Positions 21,389-28,441 of a DNA stretch of 64,000 nucleotides are shown here, piece by piece (the stretch's first letter is position 1; each line of letters starts with the position of its first letter). This stretch comes from Xenorhabdus anantnagensis. GTDB taxonomy: Bacteria; Pseudomonadota; Gammaproteobacteria; Enterobacterales; Enterobacteriaceae. Made by a program: the position numbers and the translations under genes. Location of the stretch: positions 62,001 to 126,000 of the forward strand of contig NZ_JAQRFN010000008.1 of NCBI RefSeq assembly GCF_028598555.1, read 5' to 3'. The notes below the pieces were generated by a model. It did no database searches and was not told the origin of the DNA. It saw only the letters and a list, made by a program, of their open reading frames with translations.

Positions 21389-22252
21389 ATGATCCGTAGC
21401 ATGACCGCTTTTGCGCGGCGAGATATCAAGGGAGACTGGGGGAATGCAGCATGGGAGCTGCGTTCCGTCAATCAGCGTTACTTGGAAACCTATATTCGCC
21501 TGCCAGAACAATTCAGAAGCCTTGAGCCTGTCATCCGTGAGCGCATTCGTTCCCGCCTGACGCGTGGCAAAGTGGAGTGCAACCTGCGTTTTGAGCTGGA
21601 TGTCAGTGCCCAAAGCTCCTTGATTCTGAATGAAAAGTTGGCAAAACAACTGGTCGAAGCAGCAAATTGGGTTAAACAACAAAGCAGTGAAGGTGAAATT
21701 AATCCAGTGGATATCCTACGCTGGCCAGGCGTGATGTCCGCAGAAGATCAAGATTTGGATGCCATCAGTACACAATTGCTGGCGGAATTGGATCTGACAC
21801 TGGATGCCTTTATCCAGAGCCGTGAAACTGAAGGGCAAGAGCTCAAGGCACTGATTGAACAGCGTTTAGATGCAGTAACCGTGGAAGTGGTTAAAGTTCG
21901 TCAACAAATGCCAGCAATCCTGCAATGGCAGCGAGAGCGCTTACAGACCAAACTGGAAGAAGCACAAATTCAGTTGGAGAATAATCGTCTGGAGCAGGAA
22001 CTACTTTTATTGGCTCAGCGTATTGATGTGGCAGAAGAATTAGATCGTCTGGATGCCCACATTAAAGAGACACGTAATATCCTGAAGAAAAAAGAAGCCG
22101 TCGGCCGCCGACTGGATTTTATGATGCAGGAATTTAACCGCGAATCGAATACATTGGCTTCAAAATCAATTAATGCCAATGTGACGAATTCTGCAATTGA
22201 GTTGAAAGTGCTGATTGAACAGATGCGCGAGCAGATTCAAAATATTGAATAG
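21389..22252 (+). CDS. yicC: YicC family endoribonuclease
   Basis: This 287-residue protein starts MIRSMTAFARRDI and ends with the family-typical LDFMMQEFNRESNTLASKSINANVTNSAIELKVLIEQMREQIQNIE. YicC/YloC proteins are endoribonucleases implicated in sRNA turnover. The last codons (AAT ATT GAA TAG) form the recombination-site core that recurs at three downstream positions, so this gene is the integration target of the satellite islands and remains intact. Confidence 0.94.
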   Translation: MIRSMTAFARRDIKGDWGNAAWELRSVNQRYLETYIRLPEQFRSLEPVIRERIRSRLTRGKVECNLRFELDVSAQSSLILNEKLAKQLVEAANWVKQQSSEGEINPVDILRWPGVMSAEDQDLDAISTQLLAELDLTLDAFIQSRETEGQELKALIEQRLDAVTVEVVKVRQQMPAILQWQRERLQTKLEEAQIQLENNRLEQELLLLAQRIDVAEELDRLDAHIKETRNILKKKEAVGRRLDFMMQEFNRESNTLASKSINANVTNSAIELKVLIEQMREQIQNIE

Positions 22253-22382
22253 TGTTTCTTAGCATTTCAGAGAAAATCATAAAGCCAGATATATATTGTT
22301 ATATCTGGCTTTTTTACTATCAGAGCATTGCAGAGCGAATCACAATAGCGCATGATTATTGGGTACACCTAGGTGTACACCT
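22236..22382. repeat. att copy 1: yicC 3' end, left end of satellite unit 1
   Basis: This segment covers the yicC stop, a shared TTTCTTAGC word, the yicC terminator and an integrase-proximal stretch ending in the perfect palindrome GTACACCTAGGTGTAC (22363-22378). Clearly related copies occur at 33.36, 46.51 and 47.47 kb. The 13-bp word AAAATATTGAATA at the yicC stop (22239-22251) recurs at 33365-33377 and 47471-47483, and as 11 of 13 bases at 46515-46525. The GTGTACC words are candidate integrase or excisionase sites. Confidence 0.85.
22283..22315 (+). terminator. yicC rho-independent terminator
   Basis: AGCCAGATATA (22283-22293) and TATATCTGGCT (22300-22310) form a perfect 11-bp stem followed by six T. 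It terminates yicC and is part of the repeated att segment, so each island copy carries a version. Confidence 0.9.
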
Positions 22383-22436
22383 TGGATGTTAGAAATTATT
22401 TTAGGTGTACCCTACTTAGTAATGGGAGATAACTCA

Positions 22437-23708
22437 ATGCCAAAACTCACAGATAAGCAGATCAGGGCATGGATAAAGTCAGGGGAAAGATTCGAAGGTA
22501 GAACAGACGGGAATGGCTTATATCTGAGCTATAGAGAAAACTATAAAATTCCTGTATGGCGTTTCAGGTATAAATTTGCGGGTAAACGCAGATCCGTATT
22601 GCTTGGTTCATATGTTGATATATCCCTTGCTAAAGCCAGAGAGATAACAAAAGAATTATCTGCCCGTGTGTCACTAGGCTATGACGTTGCGATGGAGAAA
22701 CAGGAACGCAAAGCCGAAGCACTGGCAAAAATTGAAGCTGAAAAGAATGCTATCAAAGTTTCAGACCTAGCAGCCGAGTACTTCGAGCGCCAGATACTTC
22801 CTCGCTGGAAACACCCCGACATATTACGCAGACGTATAGATAAAGATATTAACCCGCGTATCGGTGACATGAAGATCGAGGATGTTAAACCCTTCCATAT
22901 TGATGAAATACTAAAAAGCATCGTTGATAGAGGCGCACCAACCATAGCAACAGATGTTCTCAGATGGGTCAGACGCATATTTGATTATGGTATCAGGCGT
23001 CAGATCATTGATGTTAACCCCTGTTCAGCGTTTGAAGTTGCGGATGCAGGCGGGAAAGAAGTATCACGCGATAGATGGTTAACCAGAGAAGAACTAATCA
23101 TTGTTCTGAGAGCGTTCAGAACATCTACAATCAGCCGCCAGAATGAAATCAGCTTTAAGATACTACTTGCTCTATGTTTGCGCAAAATGGAGCTATGCGC
23201 TGCTCGTTGGGAGGAATTCGATTTTGCTAATGGTATTTGGCATTTTCCAGCAGAACGTAGCAAAAACGGTGATGCGGTAGATATTCCTCTATGTCCACAA
23301 GTTATCGATTGGTTTATGGAATTAAAACCAATGTCTTGTGGTAGCCAGTACGTTCTACCAGCAAGAAAAATGCAACACCGCATGATCCCACATATTCAGG
23401 AAACCACCCTACCCGTTGCACTTGCCAAAGTAAGACGTACATTACCTGCTAGCATCCCTAACTTCACGATTCACGACTTTAGACGCACCGCCAGAACCCA
23501 CTTAGCCGCATTAGGTGTTGATCCGTTTGTGGCTGAACGTTGTTTAAATCATCGTATAAAAGGGGTTGAGGGCATTTATAACAGGCATGATTACTTTGAT
23601 GAACGCAAAGCCGCGTTAGCTCAATGGTGTGATTTGCTGATAACGCTAGAGAACGGCGAGGGTTACAACATTACTCCAATAGAAAAAATTAAAAGGAAAT
23701 TTGTATGA
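22437..23708 (+). CDS. int: P4-type tyrosine recombinase (integrase)
   Basis: This protein has 423 residues from the ATG at 22437, with GGGAG 8 bases upstream (a longer frame from 22359 lacks a site and enters the att repeat). The N-terminal DUF4102-type arm-binding domain includes NGLYLSYRENYKIPVWRFRY, and the C-terminal catalytic domain holds Arg249, His346 and Arg349 (HDFR), His372 and nucleophile Tyr381 (YNRHDY). It would integrate the island at the yicC 3' end immediately upstream. It overlaps the next ORF by 4 bp. A damaged relative occurs at 47682-48050 and a short fragment at 33612. Confidence 0.95.
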   Translation: MPKLTDKQIRAWIKSGERFEGRTDGNGLYLSYRENYKIPVWRFRYKFAGKRRSVLLGSYVDISLAKAREITKELSARVSLGYDVAMEKQERKAEALAKIEAEKNAIKVSDLAAEYFERQILPRWKHPDILRRRIDKDINPRIGDMKIEDVKPFHIDEILKSIVDRGAPTIATDVLRWVRRIFDYGIRRQIIDVNPCSAFEVADAGGKEVSRDRWLTREELIIVLRAFRTSTISRQNEISFKILLALCLRKMELCAARWEEFDFANGIWHFPAERSKNGDAVDIPLCPQVIDWFMELKPMSCGSQYVLPARKMQHRMIPHIQETTLPVALAKVRRTLPASIPNFTIHDFRRTARTHLAALGVDPFVAERCLNHRIKGVEGIYNRHDYFDERKAALAQWCDLLITLENGEGYNITPIEKIKRKFV

Positions 23709-24403
23709 CAGTACCTGAAATTGATGTATTAAAGCTATTTGCCTTACAAGGAACTGCGACGCCTAATGCTGTAGCCCTTTCAATCTTTGGATTAGATCCT
23801 TATACATCAATGACAAACATACCAGAAGAATATTCAGAAAATGTTCGTAAGGTAAGAAGTGCTATTTTAAGTAATGTGAACTCCCTCAGCTTGTTTCAGG
23901 ACAAAAGAAAACACACAAGCGATGTGATTGACTCTGATATTGTGTTTGGTGCTGCATATCAATATATGAGCTTAATAGAAAATATCCCAGAGGTTATTGC
24001 ATCAAGAATAGAGCAAGCTTTAGACAATATATACAAAGAGCACAAAAAAAATGGTGGATGGGAGGAGTATATTAAGGTCTTTGGTGGACGGGCATTAGTT
24101 GAGGAAATAGCACTACAGAATAAAAAAGGTCAGGGACAATATCGAAAAAATGATGAGCAAAAAGGAACTTATAAATTAATTGGATTGCTTGTATTACTGC
24201 TTCAAGAAAAAAGCATAAACGGCTGTCAGCCATCAGACCATTACGGCGCAATAGGCGATCCCATTAAACAACACATATACGATGACATCAAAGAGTTAGT
24301 TAAAAATATGGAAAGGCCTGATTTTTTAGTTTTGGTTGGACGATCCGCATTCTTTAACAAACTAAGCGATGCTGATTACTATTTAAATGGACAAGATGAG
24401 TAG
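23705..24403 (+). CDS. unknown protein coupled to integrase
   Basis: This 232-residue protein starts within the int stop (ATGA overlap), so it is translated with the integrase. No signal peptide or transmembrane segment is apparent. Visible features are an N-terminal mixed region, a charged helical stretch at about residues 85-125 (IEQALDNIYKEHKKNGGWEEY) and a hydrophobic helix YKLIGLLVLLLQEKS near residue 155. I do not recognise the family. The position could suit a recombination accessory factor or a defence cargo gene; neither is shown by the sequence. Confidence 0.75.
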   Translation: MTVPEIDVLKLFALQGTATPNAVALSIFGLDPYTSMTNIPEEYSENVRKVRSAILSNVNSLSLFQDKRKHTSDVIDSDIVFGAAYQYMSLIENIPEVIASRIEQALDNIYKEHKKNGGWEEYIKVFGGRALVEEIALQNKKGQGQYRKNDEQKGTYKLIGLLVLLLQEKSINGCQPSDHYGAIGDPIKQHIYDDIKELVKNMERPDFLVLVGRSAFFNKLSDADYYLNGQDE

Positions 24404-24887
24404 TTAGCTCATTAAACAATGGGCTGTTAAATCATCATAAACCTACATGAGAATATTATTGCTTACACAGTAAGCAATAATGATAAATGATGATAAATGA
24501 TGGCGGTCAGTGATGGACAGTAACGAGCAATAACGGGCGACATTGGCTAATGTTACTTAGTTTTATCAGGTTTTATCCGGTTTTGTCCGGTCTTAGCCAA
24601 TATATGACATGGCGTTGACATGATTTGCCAACCCTACTCACTATTATTATAAGAAACCCACATAATGGATTGATATTTATATATTATTTTTGCATTTTTA
24701 GATTTTGGCTATAATTTTCAAGCTTCCATTATTCGACTAATTTTTCAATGGATTAAAAAAGTTTCAATGGATTTGATAATTGTTTCAATGGATTCCATTC
24801 TTGATGGATATCGTAATTCTCAGCCTCTAGAATGCGCTAAACACGTCACAGCAGAGATAGGCATAACATAGGGAGGCTAGGGGCAGC
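24404..24887. other. intergenic control region between int operon and alpA
   Basis: This 484-bp AT-rich gap holds no convincing gene. It contains repeated GATAAATGAT words near 24480-24500, an inverted repeat ATTGGCTAA (24542-24550)/TTAGCCAAT (24593-24601) enclosing three imperfect GGTTTTRTCCGG-type words, and three phased TTTCAATGGATT repeats near 24744-24794. It is the likely control region for the rightward satellite operon and for leftward regulation of int. Confidence 0.55.
24744..24794. repeat. three phased TTTCAATGGATT direct repeats
   Basis: Identical 12-mers start at 24744, 24763 and 24783, spaced 19 and 20 bp, close to two helical turns. They lie about 95-145 bp upstream of alpA. 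Such phasing suits cooperative binding of a regulator on one DNA face, possibly AlpA itself. Confidence 0.75.
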
Positions 24888-25124
24888 ATGACGAAGCAGA
24901 AAAAACCACGCATGAAAAATACAAGCCCATACCCTGAAATCGGTAATGCACGTAAACGCCATACCGCTGATTTTCTGGGCATATCTGATTCAACATTACA
25001 CCGTTGGGTTAAGGATAAAAAGATACCGCAACCTTTTGAGTTAGAGGATGGTTTCTTTGTCTTTGATGCAGCAGAAATACGCAACTGGGTAGAAAATAAA
25101 AAATCACGCAGAGAATCAATATAG
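24888..25124 (+). CDS. alpA: AlpA-family excisionase/transcriptional regulator
   Basis: This 78-residue winged-helix (MerR-like, HTH_17) protein contains RKRHTADFLGISDSTLHRWVKDKKIPQPF followed by a wing with FFVFDAAEIRNWV. AlpA/Vis proteins of P4-like elements act as excisionases and control int or late promoters. It stands alone between two control regions, consistent with that role. Confidence 0.85.
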   Translation: MTKQKKPRMKNTSPYPEIGNARKRHTADFLGISDSTLHRWVKDKKIPQPFELEDGFFVFDAAEIRNWVENKKSRRESI

Positions 25125-25241
25125 TTATATAAATTTATTGATAAATTAAATTTCATTCAACATAAATAGCAACCCCCAAAACATCAATTAAATAGGTGTT
25201 GAACTTTCACACCCATATATAACCAAAAAAGGATAAAGGTT

Positions 25242-26081
25242 ATGAATGAAGTATCATTTTTCAAAGATGAAAATCTATCATATATTTTTAATTACAAGTT
25301 CATACCGTTTACAGAGAACTGTAAGGACTCAGGATTTATTATTCGAATCATCGAATTATATAGACTGGCACAGATGAAAGATAAAATTAAAGAATTTACT
25401 GAACTAACAGGCTTTCAATTTGATAATCTAATTCCCACAGTGGAAGAAATAAAATCTCTTATTAAACGTGGGCGAAATTTTGTATCTAGCCATTCTAAGC
25501 ACGCTGAAAATATGGAAAAAGAACTAAAAAGCTTGGTTGATATATTAAATAAAGCTCAAAACGGTAAAATAAGCAAACCCGATGGGTATTATTTAAGCAC
25601 GCGAGTTTGGATTTCTGATATGCTTGACTCAGTAGAAATAAAAAAAGATTCCGTTAGACGTGAGAAAGATAGATTTTGTAAAATTAACGGTCTCTATGGT
25701 TTATTATATCCCGTTATAGAATGGCTATTATCTGAGAAAATAACCGGATTTAAAAAAGAACTATTAGAGTCTATCCCACGGGAAACGGTATATTTGAACT
25801 CTTTACTGTCTAACATGAATTGGCAGTATGACCACCCATGCAAATTAATTATATCAGAGATGGATAAATTAGGACATTGCCTTAATGACGTAATCAACAA
25901 ATGCACTGTAACAACAAGAAAACATACGTTATTTCATAATCCAGTGTGTAAAAATGATTACTATAAAACTTATTATAGCAAAGAGAATTTTCATTTAAAG
26001 TGTATATTAACTGCTGATGAATATGTTGATGCCATGTCTAATACAAAAAAAAGAATACAAGATAAATTAAATTTCATGTAA
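25242..26081 (+). CDS. unknown helical satellite protein upstream of capsid gene
   Basis: This 279-residue Lys-rich protein has an AAAAAGG site before the ATG. It appears largely alpha-helical and soluble, with heptad-like stretches around residues 60-105 and no transmembrane segment. It contains scattered Cys and ends in a basic helix (SNTKKRIQDKLNFM). It is 17 bp upstream of the capsid gene and probably in the same transcript. I do not recognise the family. An assembly factor (functional analogue of P4 Sid) or a cargo gene are possibilities suggested only by position. Confidence 0.75.
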   Translation: MNEVSFFKDENLSYIFNYKFIPFTENCKDSGFIIRIIELYRLAQMKDKIKEFTELTGFQFDNLIPTVEEIKSLIKRGRNFVSSHSKHAENMEKELKSLVDILNKAQNGKISKPDGYYLSTRVWISDMLDSVEIKKDSVRREKDRFCKINGLYGLLYPVIEWLLSEKITGFKKELLESIPRETVYLNSLLSNMNWQYDHPCKLIISEMDKLGHCLNDVINKCTVTTRKHTLFHNPVCKNDYYKTYYSKENFHLKCILTADEYVDAMSNTKKRIQDKLNFM

Positions 26082-26098
26082 TAAAAAAGGAAAAGATT

Positions 26099-27118
26099 AT
26101 GTACATTACAGCCATTCCAGAAGCGGCTAAGGTTTTTCATGCCAATTTTACACGCGGAGCCAATTATCAATATAAACACAGCGATACTTTTTCTATTTCT
26201 CAACCTTCTGAAAATTTATTACGTGTAGCCATTTCAGATTCAAGTTGGTTTTTAAATAAATTGACCTTAGCGGATGTTAGCCAAGAAGCTGGTGACACGA
26301 TTAACTTCGGTGATAGTACCATCCATACAGGAAGAGCAATCGAAGGACGATTCCATAAACGTGTCAGTATGGAAAGTGTGCCTTATGCTTTAGAAGAAAC
26401 AGATACCTGCGCCGCCATTTCCTATGAACAAATGTCACTGATTGCCAACAGTGGCAGTGGTGATGATGAACACTTTACTCAAGTAATGTCTGACTTATTC
26501 TCTAAAACAGTATCGTTAGACATGATTAGAGTCGGTTTTAATGGTGAATTCTGCGCATTTCCGACTAAACCCGATGTGTATAAACGCGGGCAAGATGTTA
26601 ATAGAGGTTGGCATGCAATAGCGAAAGAATTTAATCAGGGGTCACAAGTGATCACCGATAAAATTATTTTAGGCAAAAATGGGGATTTCCCAAATTTGGA
26701 TGCTATCGCAAATTATCTCATCATCAAAAAAATACCTGAAGAATTCCGCGAAGATCCGCGCTTAGTGATATTAGTCGGTTCAGAACTGGCGGCGCTGTAT
26801 AGAGAAAAATTATTTAATGCTTCAGATAAAGCGGCAGATATTCAAGCTAGCCAAATGGCTCTCAGTACCATTGCGGGGCGCTTTGCGCTCATTCCTCCGT
26901 TTATGCCTGGTCGTCGATTGGTTGTGACTACATTAGATAATTTGCATATCTATACCCAACAAGGTACGCGACGTTTTCGTGCTGAATTTGTCGGGGAACG
27001 TAAAGTATACGAACACAGTTACTTGCGTAATGAAGGCTACGGCTTGGGAGACGGAAAACTGTATGCCGCAGTTGATGAAAATGCGATCCACATTGAAGAG
27101 GGGGTATTTTCGCTATGA
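26099..27118 (+). CDS. P2 gpN-like major capsid protein
   Basis: This 339-residue protein aligns by eye along its length with phage P2 gpN, an HK97-fold major capsid protein. Correspondences include DMIRVGFNGEFCA (gpN: DFIMAGFNG), DVNRGWHAIAKEFN (DVAVGWLQKYRN), IILGKNGDFPNLDAIANYL (IRVGKGGDYASLDALV), EDPRLVILVGSEL and the C-terminal VTTLDNLHIYTQQGTRRFRAEF. It overlaps the gpO-like gene by 4 bp. In P2 the order is O then N; here N precedes O. Classical P4 carries no capsid gene and uses its helper's, so this is unusual for a P4-type element. Confidence 0.88.
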   Translation: MYITAIPEAAKVFHANFTRGANYQYKHSDTFSISQPSENLLRVAISDSSWFLNKLTLADVSQEAGDTINFGDSTIHTGRAIEGRFHKRVSMESVPYALEETDTCAAISYEQMSLIANSGSGDDEHFTQVMSDLFSKTVSLDMIRVGFNGEFCAFPTKPDVYKRGQDVNRGWHAIAKEFNQGSQVITDKIILGKNGDFPNLDAIANYLIIKKIPEEFREDPRLVILVGSELAALYREKLFNASDKAADIQASQMALSTIAGRFALIPPFMPGRRLVVTTLDNLHIYTQQGTRRFRAEFVGERKVYEHSYLRNEGYGLGDGKLYAAVDENAIHIEEGVFSL

Positions 27119-27636
27119 GTGAATCGCAGTTAATGACCACTTGGATTTGTGTTGCGACTGAGGGGCAAACCATTGATAGGCGTGTTATCGAAGCACAATG
27201 GCTGAATGAAATTGCAGAAACCTACGATACCAATTATTACACCGCGTTAATCTGGGAAGAGCATAACCGTAATCTTGATAATTTAGGGGAAGTGCTCGCA
27301 GCTCGAACCGATGTCATTGATGGAAAATCACGGCTTTACTTACGATTAAGACCGAATCTAAAGCTCATGGAATATAACAGACAGGGGCAAAAATTATTTT
27401 GTTCTATCGAGGTTGAAGAGGATTTCCAAGGTAGGGGTATTTTCTATTTAGGTGGCCTTGCTGTGACAGACAGCCCTGCGAGTGTCGGAACAGATAGATT
27501 AAAATTCAGTATTAACCGTTCTCACTTTTCCCGAAAGAAAAGTAAGTTTTCGATTAGTTCACCGAGAGTATTCAATCTTTCTGATGGGCTTAAAAATACG
27601 AAGAATCGTTGGTTTACCGCAATTTCCGCAGGTTAA
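27115..27636 (+). CDS. P2 gpO-like capsid scaffold/maturation protease
   Basis: This 173-residue protein matches the N-terminal serine protease part of P2 gpO: EGQTIDRRVI, AETYDTNYYTALIWEEH, NRQGQKLFCSIEVEEDF and GLAVTDSPASVGTDRLKF. The catalytic triad of gpO (Asp19, His48, Ser107) appears retained as Asp21, His50 and Ser97. P2 gpO has 284 residues with a C-terminal helical scaffold domain; that domain is mostly absent, leaving about 45 basic residues. It is coupled to the capsid gene by ATGA overlap and its 3' end overlaps the Ash/Icd-like ORF. Confidence 0.85.
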   Translation: MSESQLMTTWICVATEGQTIDRRVIEAQWLNEIAETYDTNYYTALIWEEHNRNLDNLGEVLAARTDVIDGKSRLYLRLRPNLKLMEYNRQGQKLFCSIEVEEDFQGRGIFYLGGLAVTDSPASVGTDRLKFSINRSHFSRKKSKFSISSPRVFNLSDGLKNTKNRWFTAISAG

Positions 27637-28220
27637 CACTTTTGCCCGGTTTAGGCTGGGCTATTTTCTCACTCCTATCAACTTCGCAGTTTAAGCTGAT
27701 TTTAATCATGAAAATAAAAAGGTTGCATCCGTCTGATCGGTTGGGCTATATTGGAAAAACGTTAGCAAAATCTAACGTCAGGCGTGGAAACCTGAATACT
27801 CGAATGGCGACAGTAGACGCCACATGCGTCTTTTTTTGTGTCGTAAATAATGCCTATCTAATGGCGGCTTACGCCTATCTGAATTCAATGGTGGCGTTAT
27901 CGGAGCACCCGAAAGGGTGGCTGGTATCCATTCGAGCCAGTATTTCCACCTCTGATAACGTCACCGCCCCTATTGAGCGTGGAAACTCTGGCGGTGATTG
28001 CTTGAATCATCGAATGGAGATCATCTTTATGATGGCAGTCCCTACCCAAACTCAATTTAAATTTCTATTTCTGTGCGTCAAACGTTCTGATATTACCGCT
28101 AAACCCTGCCGTATTGAGGCTACCGCGCCAGACGAACACAACGCAAGAATGCTGCTCGTTCATGATTTTGTTCTCTTGTTTGCAGGTCGTTTACCTGTGC
28201 AACCAAAAAGAGGACATTGA
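27609..28220 (+). CDS. Ash/Icd-like P4-family ORF spanning the immunity region
   Basis: This 203-residue frame has the marks of the Ash / Icd-like family of P4-type prophages: SDRLGYIGKTLAKS, DATCVFFCVVNNAYLMAA, NSGGDCLNHR and a C-terminal KRSDITAKPCRIEATAPDEHNARMLLVHDFVLLFAGRLPV. The DNA also encodes hairpins and P4-like immunity repeats, so its conservation may partly reflect RNA function. An internal ATG at 28029 would give a short form of about 63 residues holding only the Icd-like domain. Family members are annotated as host cell division inhibitors by analogy with P1 Icd; this was not verifiable here. Confidence 0.75.
   Translation: MVYRNFRRLTLLPGLGWAIFSLLSTSQFKLILIMKIKRLHPSDRLGYIGKTLAKSNVRRGNLNTRMATVDATCVFFCVVNNAYLMAAYAYLNSMVALSEHPKGWLVSIRASISTSDNVTAPIERGNSGGDCLNHRMEIIFMMAVPTQTQFKFLFLCVKRSDITAKPCRIEATAPDEHNARMLLVHDFVLLFAGRLPVQPKRGH
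27759..28018 (+). ncRNA. candidate P4-type immunity RNA region (seqA/seqB/seqC)
   Basis: Within the Ash/Icd ORF are: a hairpin ACGTTAG/CTAACGT (27759-27778); GTGGAAA...CTCGAATGG (27784-27807); a terminator-like AGACGC/GCGTCT hairpin with a T7 run (27815-27837); TCCATTCGAG...TTTCCAC (27927-27949); and GTGGAAA...TCGAATGGA (27979-28018). The middle element is the reverse complement of both flanking ones in both half-sites, and its first half sits in the loop of a CTGG/CCAG stem. This reproduces phage P4 immunity, where seqB in the CI RNA pairs with seqA and seqC to force premature termination. RNA ends are not determined. Confidence 0.7.
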
Positions 28221-28222
28221 TC

Positions 28223-28441
28223 ATGAAAAATACCCCCCATAAAAATGCCGTCATTTCTGCTACCGCAGAAAATGAGCTATTAAGAGTAGCGCAAATGACA
28301 GCATGCTTCGCTGAATTATTAAACAACAGCGCAGGTAAGCATATTTCAGGCGAAGGTATGGCAGCCGTCATGGAGTGTTTATCGGAAAAAATTGAACTCA
28401 TTATTGAGGAAAGCAGCTTAATGAATAGGGACATTAAATAA
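28223..28441 (+). CDS. small conserved-type satellite protein, unknown
   Basis: The product has 72 residues from ATG 28223, with GAGG 9 bases upstream. It is an acidic helical protein (ENELLRVAQMTACFAELLNN...GEGMAAVMECLSEKIELIIEESS) with no transmembrane segment. It sits between the Ash/Icd ORF and alpha and overlaps the alpha start by one base, so it is co-translated with the primase. I cannot assign a function. Confidence 0.65.
   Translation: MKNTPHKNAVISATAENELLRVAQMTACFAELLNNSAGKHISGEGMAAVMECLSEKIELIIEESSLMNRDIK

Noticed and set aside
22236-22400. search for a tRNA gene as integration target
   Set aside because: No cloverleaf could be drawn at any att copy; the shared core is the yicC 3' end.
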